Made by a program: the position numbers and the translations under genes. Positions 41,375-50,156 of a stretch of 64,000 bases of DNA are shown here, one piece after another. Positions within the stretch are counted from its first letter, which is position 1. Every line of letters starts with the position of its first letter. The notes beneath the pieces were generated by a model that made no database searches, was not told the origin of the DNA, and was given only the letters and a program-made list of their open reading frames with translations. Source of the DNA: Nocardia amikacinitolerans NBRC 108937. Its GTDB lineage: Bacteria; Actinomycetota; Actinomycetes; Mycobacteriales; Mycobacteriaceae. The stretch spans positions 124,001-188,000 of the forward strand of contig NZ_BDAU01000019.1 of assembly GCF_001612615.1 (NCBI RefSeq). Direction: 5' to 3'.

Positions 41375-44300
41375 TCAATACCGTTCGCGCAAAGCCTCTT
41401 CCACCATGTCCGCGTCGACCGGCTCGCTCTGCCCCCATACCTCCCGAGCCAGCCGCAACTTCCCCACCATGCTCGCCACCAACGCCGCTTCCCTCTCCAC
41501 ACCCGCGCTCCCCTGCGCGATCACCTTGCTGTACCGAACCGCGTCGACGATGACGGACTTCACCCGCTCGTGTTCGAGATAGATCCGCAGATCACGCGAC
41601 CACTCGCCGCTGGCGGCCTCGGGTTCGGCGGCGGTCCACGCGGTGAGGAACGCTTCCTGCTCCTCCGGAAGGTAGCCCATCTTGTGGAGGTGGGTCGCCA
41701 CGTCGTACAGCGGGTCGCCGTACACCGCGAGCTCCCAGTCGAGGAATACGACGCGCCCGTCCCGCAGGATCATGTTCTTCCGATGCACGTCGGCGTGCAC
41801 CATTCGAAAAGGCCTGGGCTCGAGGGAGTTCCATGCGTCGATGACGCCATCGAGTGGCCGTTCGGGCACACCCAGTCGCCGGTACAGCTCGCCGAAGGCC
41901 GGACTGCTCTCGCGATAAACCCGCGCGGTGACGGCGGACAACCGCCGACCGAACGCCGCCGGATCATCGCCCCACCCGTCCTCGACCGGCGGCAGCATTT
42001 CCCGCGGAATTCGCCGCAGCTCGGCGAACAGCATCGCCACGTCGCCCGGCACATGGGTCGGAACAGCCGTGCCGCGCGGCGCGATTCGATCGAGCAGGTC
42101 GCCGTCGATGTGGTCGTGGATCTGGTAGGCGGGCTGGACCGATTCCCAGCGCAATCGCGGCGCCGACACGACGAACGGCTCGATCGCCATCAGGACGGCG
42201 GGTTCGGGCCACTGCCGCAGATCCATCATGTCGGCGCCGTCGACGGCGATCCGCACGTTCACCGCGCCGATCGGGCTGTCGAGTCGGACGTTGTGGTTGT
42301 AGTACCCCGCAGCGGACTGCGTCTGCGCGAGCGCTCGGGTGTACATCTCGTCGGCATCGATGCCCAGGACACGCGAGATCAGCTGTGCGGCACCTTGATC
42401 CATCCTCAACCCAGGTGTCGGTGGCTGGATGAGCAATCGGGCGGCGGCGGCCGCTTGTGAGACGTCGGGTTCCGTCCAGCCGAGCAGCGCCAGTACCGCT
42501 CGTGCCACGAGCACCAGTCCCGGGTAGACGTTCGCGCCCTCGAACTCGGATATCGCCCAGCGCGCGCTGCGCAGAGCTTCCTCGCGCTGACCGCGACGCG
42601 GGAAGACCCCGGCGCGGAACAGTTCGGCCCTTGCACGGCCCGATCGGTAGCCGGCACGCTCGAGGATCTCGCACGCGTCGGCGAGCGCCTGCTCGGCGGC
42701 GTCCAGTTCGCCGAGTGCCAACCGCGCCAAACCCATTGCAGTGTATGCCTTTCCGAGCTCGTGCAGTGCGCCGAGCTCGCGTTGCCGGGCTATGGCGGTC
42801 GCGGCGGCTTCTATCGCCAGTGACGGGTCGGTGAGGGCTTGGAGTTCGGCGACGTTGGTCGCGACGTTGGCTTGGCCGACGACGCTGCCTGCGGCTCGAT
42901 AGTGTGCGTCGGCCTCGGCCAAATACTGTGCGGCCCTGTCGGTATCGAACGACAGCCGATAGGTGAGATGACGCAACCGCGCCACATCTCCCAGGAACGC
43001 GTGGTCGTCGGGGTCGGCCATGGACACGAGTTCCTCGCACATGGCAAGAGCTTGGCCGAATCGCCCCTGGCACATGTGCAGGTCCGCCGCCCACAGTCCG
43101 GCGTCGAGTCGGGCCCGCCCGGTTCCCCGCGACCACACTTCCTGGTAGATCGCCAAGGCGTCGTCGGTGTCGCCGAGAATGCGGCGCGCGTTCGCCGCGG
43201 CGACGGCGAGCCGCTCCGCGATCGGTCCGCTCCCGTCCAAGGGGACATCGTGGGTAAGCCGCTCGGCTTGCTTGGCGTCACCGATCAACAGCGCCGCTTC
43301 CGCTTCCAAGCACCGCTCGAGTTCCGAGAGCTCCGCCATACGTGCCAGGTTCTCACGCGAGTCGCTCAGATAGCGGTGTAGATCGCTGATAACGCCGCCG
43401 ATGCCCTGACTTCCGCCTACCGCGACGATCCGATCGGTGTACTCGAGCAGCGCCACCGCGGACAGAGTTCCCGCCCGAACACCGTGGTATCCCGCCTCGC
43501 GTAATGCCAAGACTCGTCCGGTCGGTCGTTCCGCGCGCGCGAGCCAGTGCTCGTGCAGAACCGCGTGCAGAGTTCGCGCAACCTCGGCGTCCAAGCGCCG
43601 CCGCAGCGCCGCCACCATCAGCTGGTGTAGTTGGTAGCGCTCGCCGCCATCACTCTCATCGGCGGCATACACGAACGAGTACGCGATCAACGACTTCCAC
43701 GCCGCGACGTGACCGGGCAACTCGAATCGCCGTGTCACGGTGGTGAATATCTCTTGATCGAAAGTTCTTGGCAGACCGAGCAATTCCAGCGTCCGCACCT
43801 CCTCTGGGCGCACGTGCTGGAGGAAGCGTTCGAGAATCACCTCCGGGGAGACCAGTTCGGCGGGCGCCACCCATCCTGCTCGATTCCAGGCGTCGATGGC
43901 CAGGTGCAGGTAGAACGGCACGCCCGCACTCGATCTCGCGATGGCCGCGCGCTCGGCGGAGCCCTCGATTCCCGAGGAGTCGAGTAGTTCGAATCGGGCG
44001 TCGGTGGGCAGATCGTCGACCCGCACGGTCCGCACGCGGGCTGTCCACTCGGGGTCGTGACGCTCCCAACCCAACGGCTCGCGGCTGGCGATCACGACCA
44101 GGCCGGTGTCCAGCTGCGCGACGACATCGCGCAACCAGGCGTCGGACGCCGCGGCGCGGCCCTCACGATCGGTGCCACCCATCAACGCCTCGTAGGCGTC
44201 CAGGAAGATGACGTAGGGTTCCTTGCCTTGGGTGCCGGCCTTCAGGTCCTCGGCGAACAGGTACGAAACGGCTTGCTCCAGGCTCGCGAGACTCAGTTGG

Positions 44301-44824
44301 TCGAGCTCTTGGAGGACCGGATCATGACGAATCCGGTGTGTACGGACAGCCCGCCGGGCGCCGAGGTCGAGCAGCCGGGTCGCGGTGCCGAAGACCGGAA
44401 TTCCCGTGGCGTCGTTGAGGATTTCGGTCAGGATCTCGCTGTGTTCGGTGAGTGCGAGCGAATCGGCAGTGAGGCGCAGATGCGGATGCATGCGCTGCCA
44501 CAACACCGCGCACGCTATGTCGAACCGGTGGAACTTGATCTTCTGCGCGCCGAGCTGAACGCGCAGGACGGCGAGCCCTTCGGCGGCCTGACGGTGACTC
44601 GGCACCTGCAGATCGAGCACCGCCGCGGGATGTTTCTTGTCGACCCGTCTGCGCAACTCGGTGATCAATCGTGACTTACCGATTCCCCCGACACCGCTGA
44701 GCAGCATGACCCGGGGATGTTCGGCGGCTTCGGCCAGCAGCTCGTCGAATCGGGTCAGGACCGGTACACGGTCGACGAACGGACGGCTGGAAGCTCCCGG
44801 CTGAAATCGCGCGGTCAACACCAT
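41375..44824 (-). CDS. STAND-type NTPase with TPR region fused to an APH-family kinase domain
   Basis: A 1149-aa multidomain protein. Residues 36-260 are an AAA/STAND ATPase: Walker A GVGGIGKS (Gly44-Ser51), Walker B in VIFLDAYEA (about 205) and the sensor-like VVIASREPLGW. A winged-helix-like block (LLGLPRTFDQEIFTTVTRRF) follows. Residues about 440-810 are TPR-like helices (QGRFGQALAMCEELVSMADP, LGKAYTAMGLARLALGELDA). Residues about 860-1149 form an APH/choline-kinase domain with HADVHRKNMIL (around residue 1009) and FLDWELAVYGDPLYDVATHL. ATG 44824 follows GAGGGGGA. STAND proteins oligomerise on ligand sensing; here the effector position is taken by a small-molecule kinase. It may be a signalling or defence protein; the substrate is unknown. 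Confidence 0.85.
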   Translation of the reverse strand: MVLTARFQPGASSRPFVDRVPVLTRFDELLAEAAEHPRVMLLSGVGGIGKSRLITELRRRVDKKHPAAVLDLQVPSHRQAAEGLAVLRVQLGAQKIKFHRFDIACAVLWQRMHPHLRLTADSLALTEHSEILTEILNDATGIPVFGTATRLLDLGARRAVRTHRIRHDPVLQELDQLSLASLEQAVSYLFAEDLKAGTQGKEPYVIFLDAYEALMGGTDREGRAAASDAWLRDVVAQLDTGLVVIASREPLGWERHDPEWTARVRTVRVDDLPTDARFELLDSSGIEGSAERAAIARSSAGVPFYLHLAIDAWNRAGWVAPAELVSPEVILERFLQHVRPEEVRTLELLGLPRTFDQEIFTTVTRRFELPGHVAAWKSLIAYSFVYAADESDGGERYQLHQLMVAALRRRLDAEVARTLHAVLHEHWLARAERPTGRVLALREAGYHGVRAGTLSAVALLEYTDRIVAVGGSQGIGGVISDLHRYLSDSRENLARMAELSELERCLEAEAALLIGDAKQAERLTHDVPLDGSGPIAERLAVAAANARRILGDTDDALAIYQEVWSRGTGRARLDAGLWAADLHMCQGRFGQALAMCEELVSMADPDDHAFLGDVARLRHLTYRLSFDTDRAAQYLAEADAHYRAAGSVVGQANVATNVAELQALTDPSLAIEAAATAIARQRELGALHELGKAYTAMGLARLALGELDAAEQALADACEILERAGYRSGRARAELFRAGVFPRRGQREEALRSARWAISEFEGANVYPGLVLVARAVLALLGWTEPDVSQAAAAARLLIQPPTPGLRMDQGAAQLISRVLGIDADEMYTRALAQTQSAAGYYNHNVRLDSPIGAVNVRIAVDGADMMDLRQWPEPAVLMAIEPFVVSAPRLRWESVQPAYQIHDHIDGDLLDRIAPRGTAVPTHVPGDVAMLFAELRRIPREMLPPVEDGWGDDPAAFGRRLSAVTARVYRESSPAFGELYRRLGVPERPLDGVIDAWNSLEPRPFRMVHADVHRKNMILRDGRVVFLDWELAVYGDPLYDVATHLHKMGYLPEEQEAFLTAWTAAEPEAASGEWSRDLRIYLEHERVKSVIVDAVRYSKVIAQGSAGVEREAALVASMVGKLRLAREVWGQSEPVDADMVEEALRERY

Positions 44825-45158
44825 GGTGTGGTCCCCCTCGTGACGAGCACCGCACAAGTCTGCCAGAACACATATCGCGAACGACCCTGAAACACGCATC
44901 CCTTCAACGGGCGGAAGGAGCCGGTGCGGTCGAGGCGGGACGCCGAGTCCCCAGGCAGTGCGGTCGATGTGATGGAACCGAGCGCGGAGTTGGTGCGTCC
45001 AACCTGAGCATGAGGAATGACAGGGACAACGCGGGTGAGGATATTCCCGCTGGTGGCGGGCAGCGGCGGGAGGGGCAGCGGAAGGGGAGGCAGGTGGGGT
45101 GTCGGGTCAAGAGAGGAGGAGGGGGCGGGGGGCTTCCTCGGTTCCGAGGGGGACGGCG

Positions 45159-45665
45159 ATGAGGTCGGTGCGGGGTTGTGCGGGTGTGACGAGTTTGTCG
45201 TGGGAGGAGGTGGCAACCCATTTCGACCCGCGTGACGGTGGTGTTCTTCCGGATGTTCACGTTCCGGGCACGTCTGTCGAGGATTGGCAGTCGTTGTTCG
45301 ATCTGGTTCGGGAGAGTGGGTGGGGGTGTGAATATCGGGAAGGGTTCGCGCGCTTGCCGTTTCCTTCGGCGGCCGAGGTGTTCTCGCGTTCGGCCGAGGG
45401 TGAGTGCGTAGAGGTGTATGTCAGGCCTGTGCCGGATATGTTGGCGATTTTTCGTGCGTATTCGGCGGAGGAGATCGACTTCGATGTCGATCTGAGGGAA
45501 CTTCAGGGGCAGGATCGGCTGGATATCCTGTGCGGCTTCCTGAGTGCGGTCGGGCGGCGGCTGGGCAAGCCGGTGATCATGACGGCGGAAGGGTTTCGCG
45601 AGTGTCCGATTCTCGGGTTCGATCCCGCCGTCGACCGCGTGGTGCTGTTGGCCGCGGAAGGTTGA
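45159..45665 (+). CDS. Hypothetical protein, 168 aa
   Basis: ATG 45159 lies after CCGAGGGGGA. The protein reads SLSWEEVATHFDPRDGGVLP, then DVHVPGTSVEDWQSLFDLVR and a strand-rich centre, ending EIDFDVDLRELQGQDRLDIL and VIMTAEGFRECPILGFD. The pattern of a W-x-x-L-F-x-x-V helix after a PDV(H)V strand is one I have seen in uncharacterised actinobacterial proteins, possibly immunity-like. It is divergent from the STAND-kinase gene. Confidence 0.7.
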   Translation: MRSVRGCAGVTSLSWEEVATHFDPRDGGVLPDVHVPGTSVEDWQSLFDLVRESGWGCEYREGFARLPFPSAAEVFSRSAEGECVEVYVRPVPDMLAIFRAYSAEEIDFDVDLRELQGQDRLDILCGFLSAVGRRLGKPVIMTAEGFRECPILGFDPAVDRVVLLAAEG

Positions 45666-45783
45666 GAGGCACTCGTCGGCGAATGTCGGATTGTTTCCGG
45701 CGCGGTCGACTTCGCGCAGGGTTCAGAGTCGCTCCACCAGGCAGCGCAGTGCCAGACCGTGCTCGAACGCCTACGCGTCGCCG

Positions 45784-47247
45784 TCAGCAGTCCGGCGGGA
45801 ACGGCAAACACAAAGGCGGCAAAGGCATCGCGCCCGTCTGCTCGGCGACTTGCGCGGGCGGCGGGACGACTTCCGACTGCGGAACGGGCTGCGGTGATTC
45901 GACCGCGTTTCCGGTCCGTGCGGAGCATGTAGAGGCCATCAGCCAGACCGCGCAGAGAGTCGCGGCGATAACCGCGCAGGCGGCCAACTGCTGGAAACGA
46001 TGCCCGTCGAGCGCTATCGAACCCCTGAGGGACTCGAAAGTTCTCGAAGGAGAAATCGCCCGTCCGAGGACCATCGCGCTCCGCCGCGTTTCCGGAGTGA
46101 CTGTCGAGACGCGGCGCAACGGTTTCGGCTCGATCTCGGGCGTGTCCCAGATCCGACTGGGGAGGGATGGGGCGGCGGCACGCGGAAGGACAGGGCTTTC
46201 GGTTTCCGGCAGTATCCAGGACGACCAACGGTCGGTGAACTGCGGTTCCGCAGGGCTTTCCGGCGGCGTGGGAGCGGGAACGTCGACGCTCACCGGGTTG
46301 GGGGCGTCCTCGACCAGGACCGCGGTCGCCGACGAGGATGGCATCTCGGCCCCGTCGGAACGCGACGTCCGTTGGGTATCCCGGTCGACCGCGGAGTGTG
46401 TCGCGTACGGGAGATCGGGCGCGTCTTCGCCGAATTCGTCTCCCGCCGACTCCACATCCTCCGGTTCGATCGGGGGCACGTCCTCCGGTTCGATCAAGGG
46501 CGCGTGTCCGGTGCCGCCGCCGGACCTCCGTGGCGGCCGGAGCGGTTCGACGTCGGGATCGGGCTCGATCCAAGGCGTTTGCTGTTCCCTCGGCCGCCGA
46601 TCCGGTACGGCATCGGCGAGTCGCTTTCGCTCACGAGGAAAGCCCTCGGCCACAAGGTCTTCCACCAGCACCCACTCACCGACATTCAGCTCTGTCAGCA
46701 GAGCGTGAACATCCTCGGCGGTCCACACGAACCGCCTACCCGCGGTGCGGTGAAACCAGGCGCGCAGTTCGCTCGGTGTGGAGCCGAGCACGACACCGCA
46801 TCCCTGCCGCGATTCGACGTCCAAGACCACGGTGGATTCCCGCGGCGGCACGACGACGATCAAGCCGTCGACCAACGCTTCGGGATGGCGAAGGTCTACC
46901 ACCGCCTTCAGGCTCGCGACGTTGTTCGTAACGCGGTCGAACGGGCTCGCGTCTCGAGCACGGATCGGATCTCCGTCGAACCCCGGCAGTCGCCAGCGGC
47001 CGTCGGCCTCGACGGTGAGCGTTCCGGAACTCGCCTCGGGAACCATGTCCACGGTCTCCAGGACCACCACCGCGCGGGGCGTGATCACCACCAGGTCCGC
47101 TTCCAGCGCTCCCTCGTCTCGATGCCCGAGGGGGCAGCCCGAGATGGCCAGTCCCACAATGACGTACTGACCCGTCCATGTCCGGATCCACTCGAGCACC
47201 CGATGCTCGGCTCCCGGTATCGCCGTTCGTTCGTCGATGACCAACAT
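45784..47247 (-). CDS. NERD-like domain protein with C-terminal membrane anchor
   Basis: A 487-aa protein. Residues 1-130 resemble the nuclease-related NERD domain: GAEHRVLEWIRTWTGQYVIV, EADLVVITPRAVVVLETVDM and a later FDRVTNNVASLK segment. The usual final lysine of the ExK pair (here ETVD) is not obvious, so nuclease activity is doubtful. Residues 210-410 are a Pro/Glu/Ser-rich disordered linker with a small repeat (IEPEDVPPIEPEDVES). Residues about 424-443 are one transmembrane helix (LAACAVIAATLCAVWLMAST), leaving a proline-rich end. Similar long NERD-linker-TM proteins occur in Nocardia and Mycobacterium; function unknown. Confidence 0.75.
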   Translation of the reverse strand: MLVIDERTAIPGAEHRVLEWIRTWTGQYVIVGLAISGCPLGHRDEGALEADLVVITPRAVVVLETVDMVPEASSGTLTVEADGRWRLPGFDGDPIRARDASPFDRVTNNVASLKAVVDLRHPEALVDGLIVVVPPRESTVVLDVESRQGCGVVLGSTPSELRAWFHRTAGRRFVWTAEDVHALLTELNVGEWVLVEDLVAEGFPRERKRLADAVPDRRPREQQTPWIEPDPDVEPLRPPRRSGGGTGHAPLIEPEDVPPIEPEDVESAGDEFGEDAPDLPYATHSAVDRDTQRTSRSDGAEMPSSSATAVLVEDAPNPVSVDVPAPTPPESPAEPQFTDRWSSWILPETESPVLPRAAAPSLPSRIWDTPEIEPKPLRRVSTVTPETRRSAMVLGRAISPSRTFESLRGSIALDGHRFQQLAACAVIAATLCAVWLMASTCSARTGNAVESPQPVPQSEVVPPPAQVAEQTGAMPLPPLCLPFPPDC

Positions 47248-47523
47248 CGGCGGCCACCTCCATCGCGTCCCAGACCAATCGACGGTTCAACGTTATTCGT
47301 CGCCGCGCCCGACGGCGAATCGAAAGGCACTGCAAGAACAGGGGATTGGCGACACGAGGGCCGACAAGGTCGGCATGTCGGCGAGACACGCCCGTCGCAC
47401 GTTCCGGAGTCCGCCCGCTTCCGACGACGCCGGTCCGATCCTGCCGACTGAAACGAATACCTTTCCGGGTTCGACAGACCCGACGACCTGTTCGGCCACA
47501 TCCAGTCCGAGGAGCATCTACCT

Positions 47524-47973
47524 ATGAAACGCATCGTGAGGAAGATCGCCGGGGTCGCGGCGGCCGCCGCTGTGGCGCCGGTGGTGATGGCGGCGACCGC
47601 CCAAGCCGATCCGGGGCCGGTGTACTTCAGCGCGGGCAGTACGAACTGCGCGATCTACGACAACGGCACTGTCGGTTGCGATCTCGGGTCGCCGACGCGG
47701 TTGCAGTACAGCTTCCTGCCCTTCCTGCTGACGGTGAACGAGATCGTGATCGACCAGCCGTGGCTGCCCGCGCACCCGATGTTCGATGCCGGGGCGACGT
47801 ACACGCTGCCCGGCGGCAATCCGTCGCTGAACGACGTGAAGACGGGGAACGGCCAGTGGGGCCCCTACATCGAGTACGCGGGCGCCCGCTGTGAGAGCGG
47901 GTTCCACGGGAGCTTCACCTGCCAGTCGAAGGGACGGTCGTTCACGTCCTGGAGTGGGACGATCTCGGCCTGA
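47524..47973 (+). CDS. Exported hypothetical protein, 149 aa
   Basis: The N terminus MKRIVRKIAGVAAAAAVAPV continues VMAATAQADP, a Sec signal with cleavage after AQA. The mature domain has four cysteines (NCAIYDNGTVGC, ARCESGFHGSFTC), likely two disulfides, and resembles small secreted Nocardia and Rhodococcus proteins of unknown function. It converges on the VWA gene across a strong terminator. Confidence 0.8.
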   Translation: MKRIVRKIAGVAAAAAVAPVVMAATAQADPGPVYFSAGSTNCAIYDNGTVGCDLGSPTRLQYSFLPFLLTVNEIVIDQPWLPAHPMFDAGATYTLPGGNPSLNDVKTGNGQWGPYIEYAGARCESGFHGSFTCQSKGRSFTSWSGTISA

Positions 47974-47984
47974 CGCCCGAAACA

Positions 47985-48030
47985 CCGAACCCGCTGGCAC
48001 CCAGGGCAATTCGGGCGCCAGCGGGTTCGG
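47985..48030. terminator. Bidirectional terminator between two convergent genes
   Basis: CCGAACCCGCTGGC (47985-47998) and GCCAGCGGGTTCGG (48017-48030) are perfect 14-bp arms with an 18-base loop in the 63-bp gap between the 47524 (+) and 48037 (-) genes. Confidence 0.85.
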
Positions 48031-48036
48031 GACGGA

Positions 48037-49887
48037 TCAAGCGCGACGCCGGGCGACGAACCAGATCGCCACCCCGATGCCGACCAACGCGGCCACGCCG
48101 ACACCGATGCCGACCACAGCCCACGGCGTATCCGAGCTCGAACCGCTCACTGCCACCGGCCGATCGGCGCGGGGCCCGGACTCCTCACCGAGGACGTCGG
48201 CGCTGCCGGTCACGTAAGTCGGTCCCGCTTCCGGCGTACCGGCGACAGTCAGATCGAGCTCGACCGGAGTCGGCGGCATCGCCGTCGCGCCGGACGGCAG
48301 ACCAACCTTGACCGCGATGTAGTACCACCCGGCCACCGACTGACGCTGGACCTCCGAGTCGTTGGCGTCCCGGTTGGCGTAGCGGATCGGCACCGACGCG
48401 AGTTCCAGCTCGGCGGCCGTCCGGCCGGTGTAGGCGTTGGTGTCGGAGTCGACCCGGCGGCCGAGCGGCGAGTACAGCGTGGTCTCTACATTCGCGGCCG
48501 AGGTGTACCCCGCCCCGCCCGTCTCGGCGAAGCGCACCCGGTAGGCCAGGCCCTGGCCCCAGTCCAGCCGCACCTTGTAGAAGACGTACTCGCCGGATCG
48601 CACGGTGTCGGTGTACTTGCCGCTGCCGTCGAGCGTCGATGCGACGGTGAACGACCCGCCACCGCTGACCGGCCGCGCGGTCCCCGCCGGGGCGGTGAAC
48701 GTCGTGGGCTCGCCGAGCGTGGTCGTCCCCGGATCGGTGACACCGGGTTCGATGCCGACGAGGATCTCCACCGGCAATCGTGCGGGTGCGCCCTGCGGTG
48801 CGATGTCCCAGTTGAGCTCGTAGTAGTACCGGCCTGCGCCCTTGCACTTGTCCGAGCTGCCGCCGGACGGCGTCGCGGCCGCCCCCTCGAAGGTGCTGCT
48901 GACGGTGAGCGCGACACCGTCGCTTGCGCCGGTCTCCAGCTCCCGTTCCCTGACGTTGCAATCGGTGCCGTCGCGGCCGTAGACGCGCAGTTCCAGCACG
49001 CCCATGTCGTCGGTGACGGATACGCCGGTCGTTCGAGGGAAGGAGACGATGCCGGTGAAGTAGGCGGTCGCGCCCGCGGGCAAATCCACGGCGTAGAAAC
49101 GCTTTTCGTGCTGGCCGATGGTGTCGAGGTACTGACCTGGCTTCGCGACTGGCGCGGTCTGGTAGCCGTCGGTGCCGGTGATGGGCGTGCCGGTGGCCTG
49201 GTAGTTGCGCAGGGCGGCCGAACTCACCCGGGGCAGAATGCGTTCCAGCGCAGCGCCGTCGGCGGCGTCGCTATAGGTACCGCCGGTCGCCTGGGCCATG
49301 CAGGTCAGCTGGGCGCGCGCCTTGTCGTCGACGGCGAAACCGATCGAGTGGACGACGAGATCGACACCCTTCTGCTTCAGCTCCTTGGCGACGTCGCACG
49401 GGTCGGGCGGCGCGCAGGTGTCGTCACCGTCGGAGACGAGCACGATCGAGCGCGGCCCCGAGGACGGCAGGGCGTCGGCGGCCTGGCGCAGCGCGGTGCC
49501 CATGGGCGTCCAGCCGCGAGCCTGGATACCGTCGACGGCGCTGGTGAGCGCGGTCTTGTCGAGGGTGTTCGGCTGCCGCAGGATCTGGACGTCGCGGCAG
49601 CCTGTCGCCTTGTCGGCCTCGTCGTTGCTGGTGCCCGTGCCGTAGGTGGTGAGCCCGACCTGTGCCTCGGCGGGCGCGGAGTCGACGAAGGTGCGCACGG
49701 CCTGCTTCGCTGAGTCCATCATCGTGGCGCCCTGGTCGGGCCGCTGCATGGACCCGGACGCGTCCAGGATGAGCATGGTCGGGGCGTACTGGCCGGGTTC
49801 GGCGTGCGCGACGGCCGATAGCGCCGCAAGCGGAAAGGTGAGTGCCGCGGCGGTCAGTGCCGCGGTCAGCGTGCGATATCTCGACAT
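48037..49887 (-). CDS. Membrane-anchored VWA-domain protein
   Basis: A 616-aa exported protein. A Sec signal (LTFPLAALSAVAHAEP) is followed by a von Willebrand A domain with the MIDAS motif DASGSM, the second TPMGTALRQA loop and SDGDDTC as the third metal element. The middle is a beta-rich extracellular region. The end is one transmembrane helix (WAVVGIGVGVAALVGIGVAI) and a basic stop, VARRRA. It should therefore be a type I membrane protein with its adhesion-like domain outside. Homologues are frequent in Nocardia; ligand unknown. It is divergent from the EF-G-like gene. Confidence 0.88.
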   Translation of the reverse strand: MSRYRTLTAALTAAALTFPLAALSAVAHAEPGQYAPTMLILDASGSMQRPDQGATMMDSAKQAVRTFVDSAPAEAQVGLTTYGTGTSNDEADKATGCRDVQILRQPNTLDKTALTSAVDGIQARGWTPMGTALRQAADALPSSGPRSIVLVSDGDDTCAPPDPCDVAKELKQKGVDLVVHSIGFAVDDKARAQLTCMAQATGGTYSDAADGAALERILPRVSSAALRNYQATGTPITGTDGYQTAPVAKPGQYLDTIGQHEKRFYAVDLPAGATAYFTGIVSFPRTTGVSVTDDMGVLELRVYGRDGTDCNVRERELETGASDGVALTVSSTFEGAAATPSGGSSDKCKGAGRYYYELNWDIAPQGAPARLPVEILVGIEPGVTDPGTTTLGEPTTFTAPAGTARPVSGGGSFTVASTLDGSGKYTDTVRSGEYVFYKVRLDWGQGLAYRVRFAETGGAGYTSAANVETTLYSPLGRRVDSDTNAYTGRTAAELELASVPIRYANRDANDSEVQRQSVAGWYYIAVKVGLPSGATAMPPTPVELDLTVAGTPEAGPTYVTGSADVLGEESGPRADRPVAVSGSSSDTPWAVVGIGVGVAALVGIGVAIWFVARRRA

Positions 49888-49961
49888 TGTCCTCGATTTC
49901 GGCTACCCGGATGAAACCGGACAGACGTTACCGATGGAGCGACCCACCCTCCAGCCCCAAA

Positions 49962-49983
49962 ACAGGTGGCACAAGCCACCTGT
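49962..49983. other. Perfect hairpin in the VWA / EF-G-like divergent gap
   Basis: ACAGGTGGC-ACAA-GCCACCTGT is a perfect 9-bp stem. It lies 75 bases before the VWA start and 174 bases before the GTPase start, so it is in a leader region of one or both transcripts. It could be an operator or an mRNA structure; no known motif is recognised. Confidence 0.45.
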
Positions 49984-50156
49984 CGCTGTCGATCGCGGAT
50001 GTTCCCAGCGCTGCCGAGACGATCTTGTTCGACCACCTCGGACCCGCGGATCGTGCACCCCGCTCCTCCCCCCTTCTCCCCCGATTCGTGGACGCACACC
50101 TGCCGATGGTGGGAAGCTCGATACAACCGCGGTGTCGAGGCGAGGAAGCGTGACAC

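Noticed and set aside
46000..47451. Long plus-strand frame opposite the NERD-like gene
   Set aside because: No domain or ribosome-binding site is seen; the minus-strand gene has a NERD-like core and a transmembrane helix.
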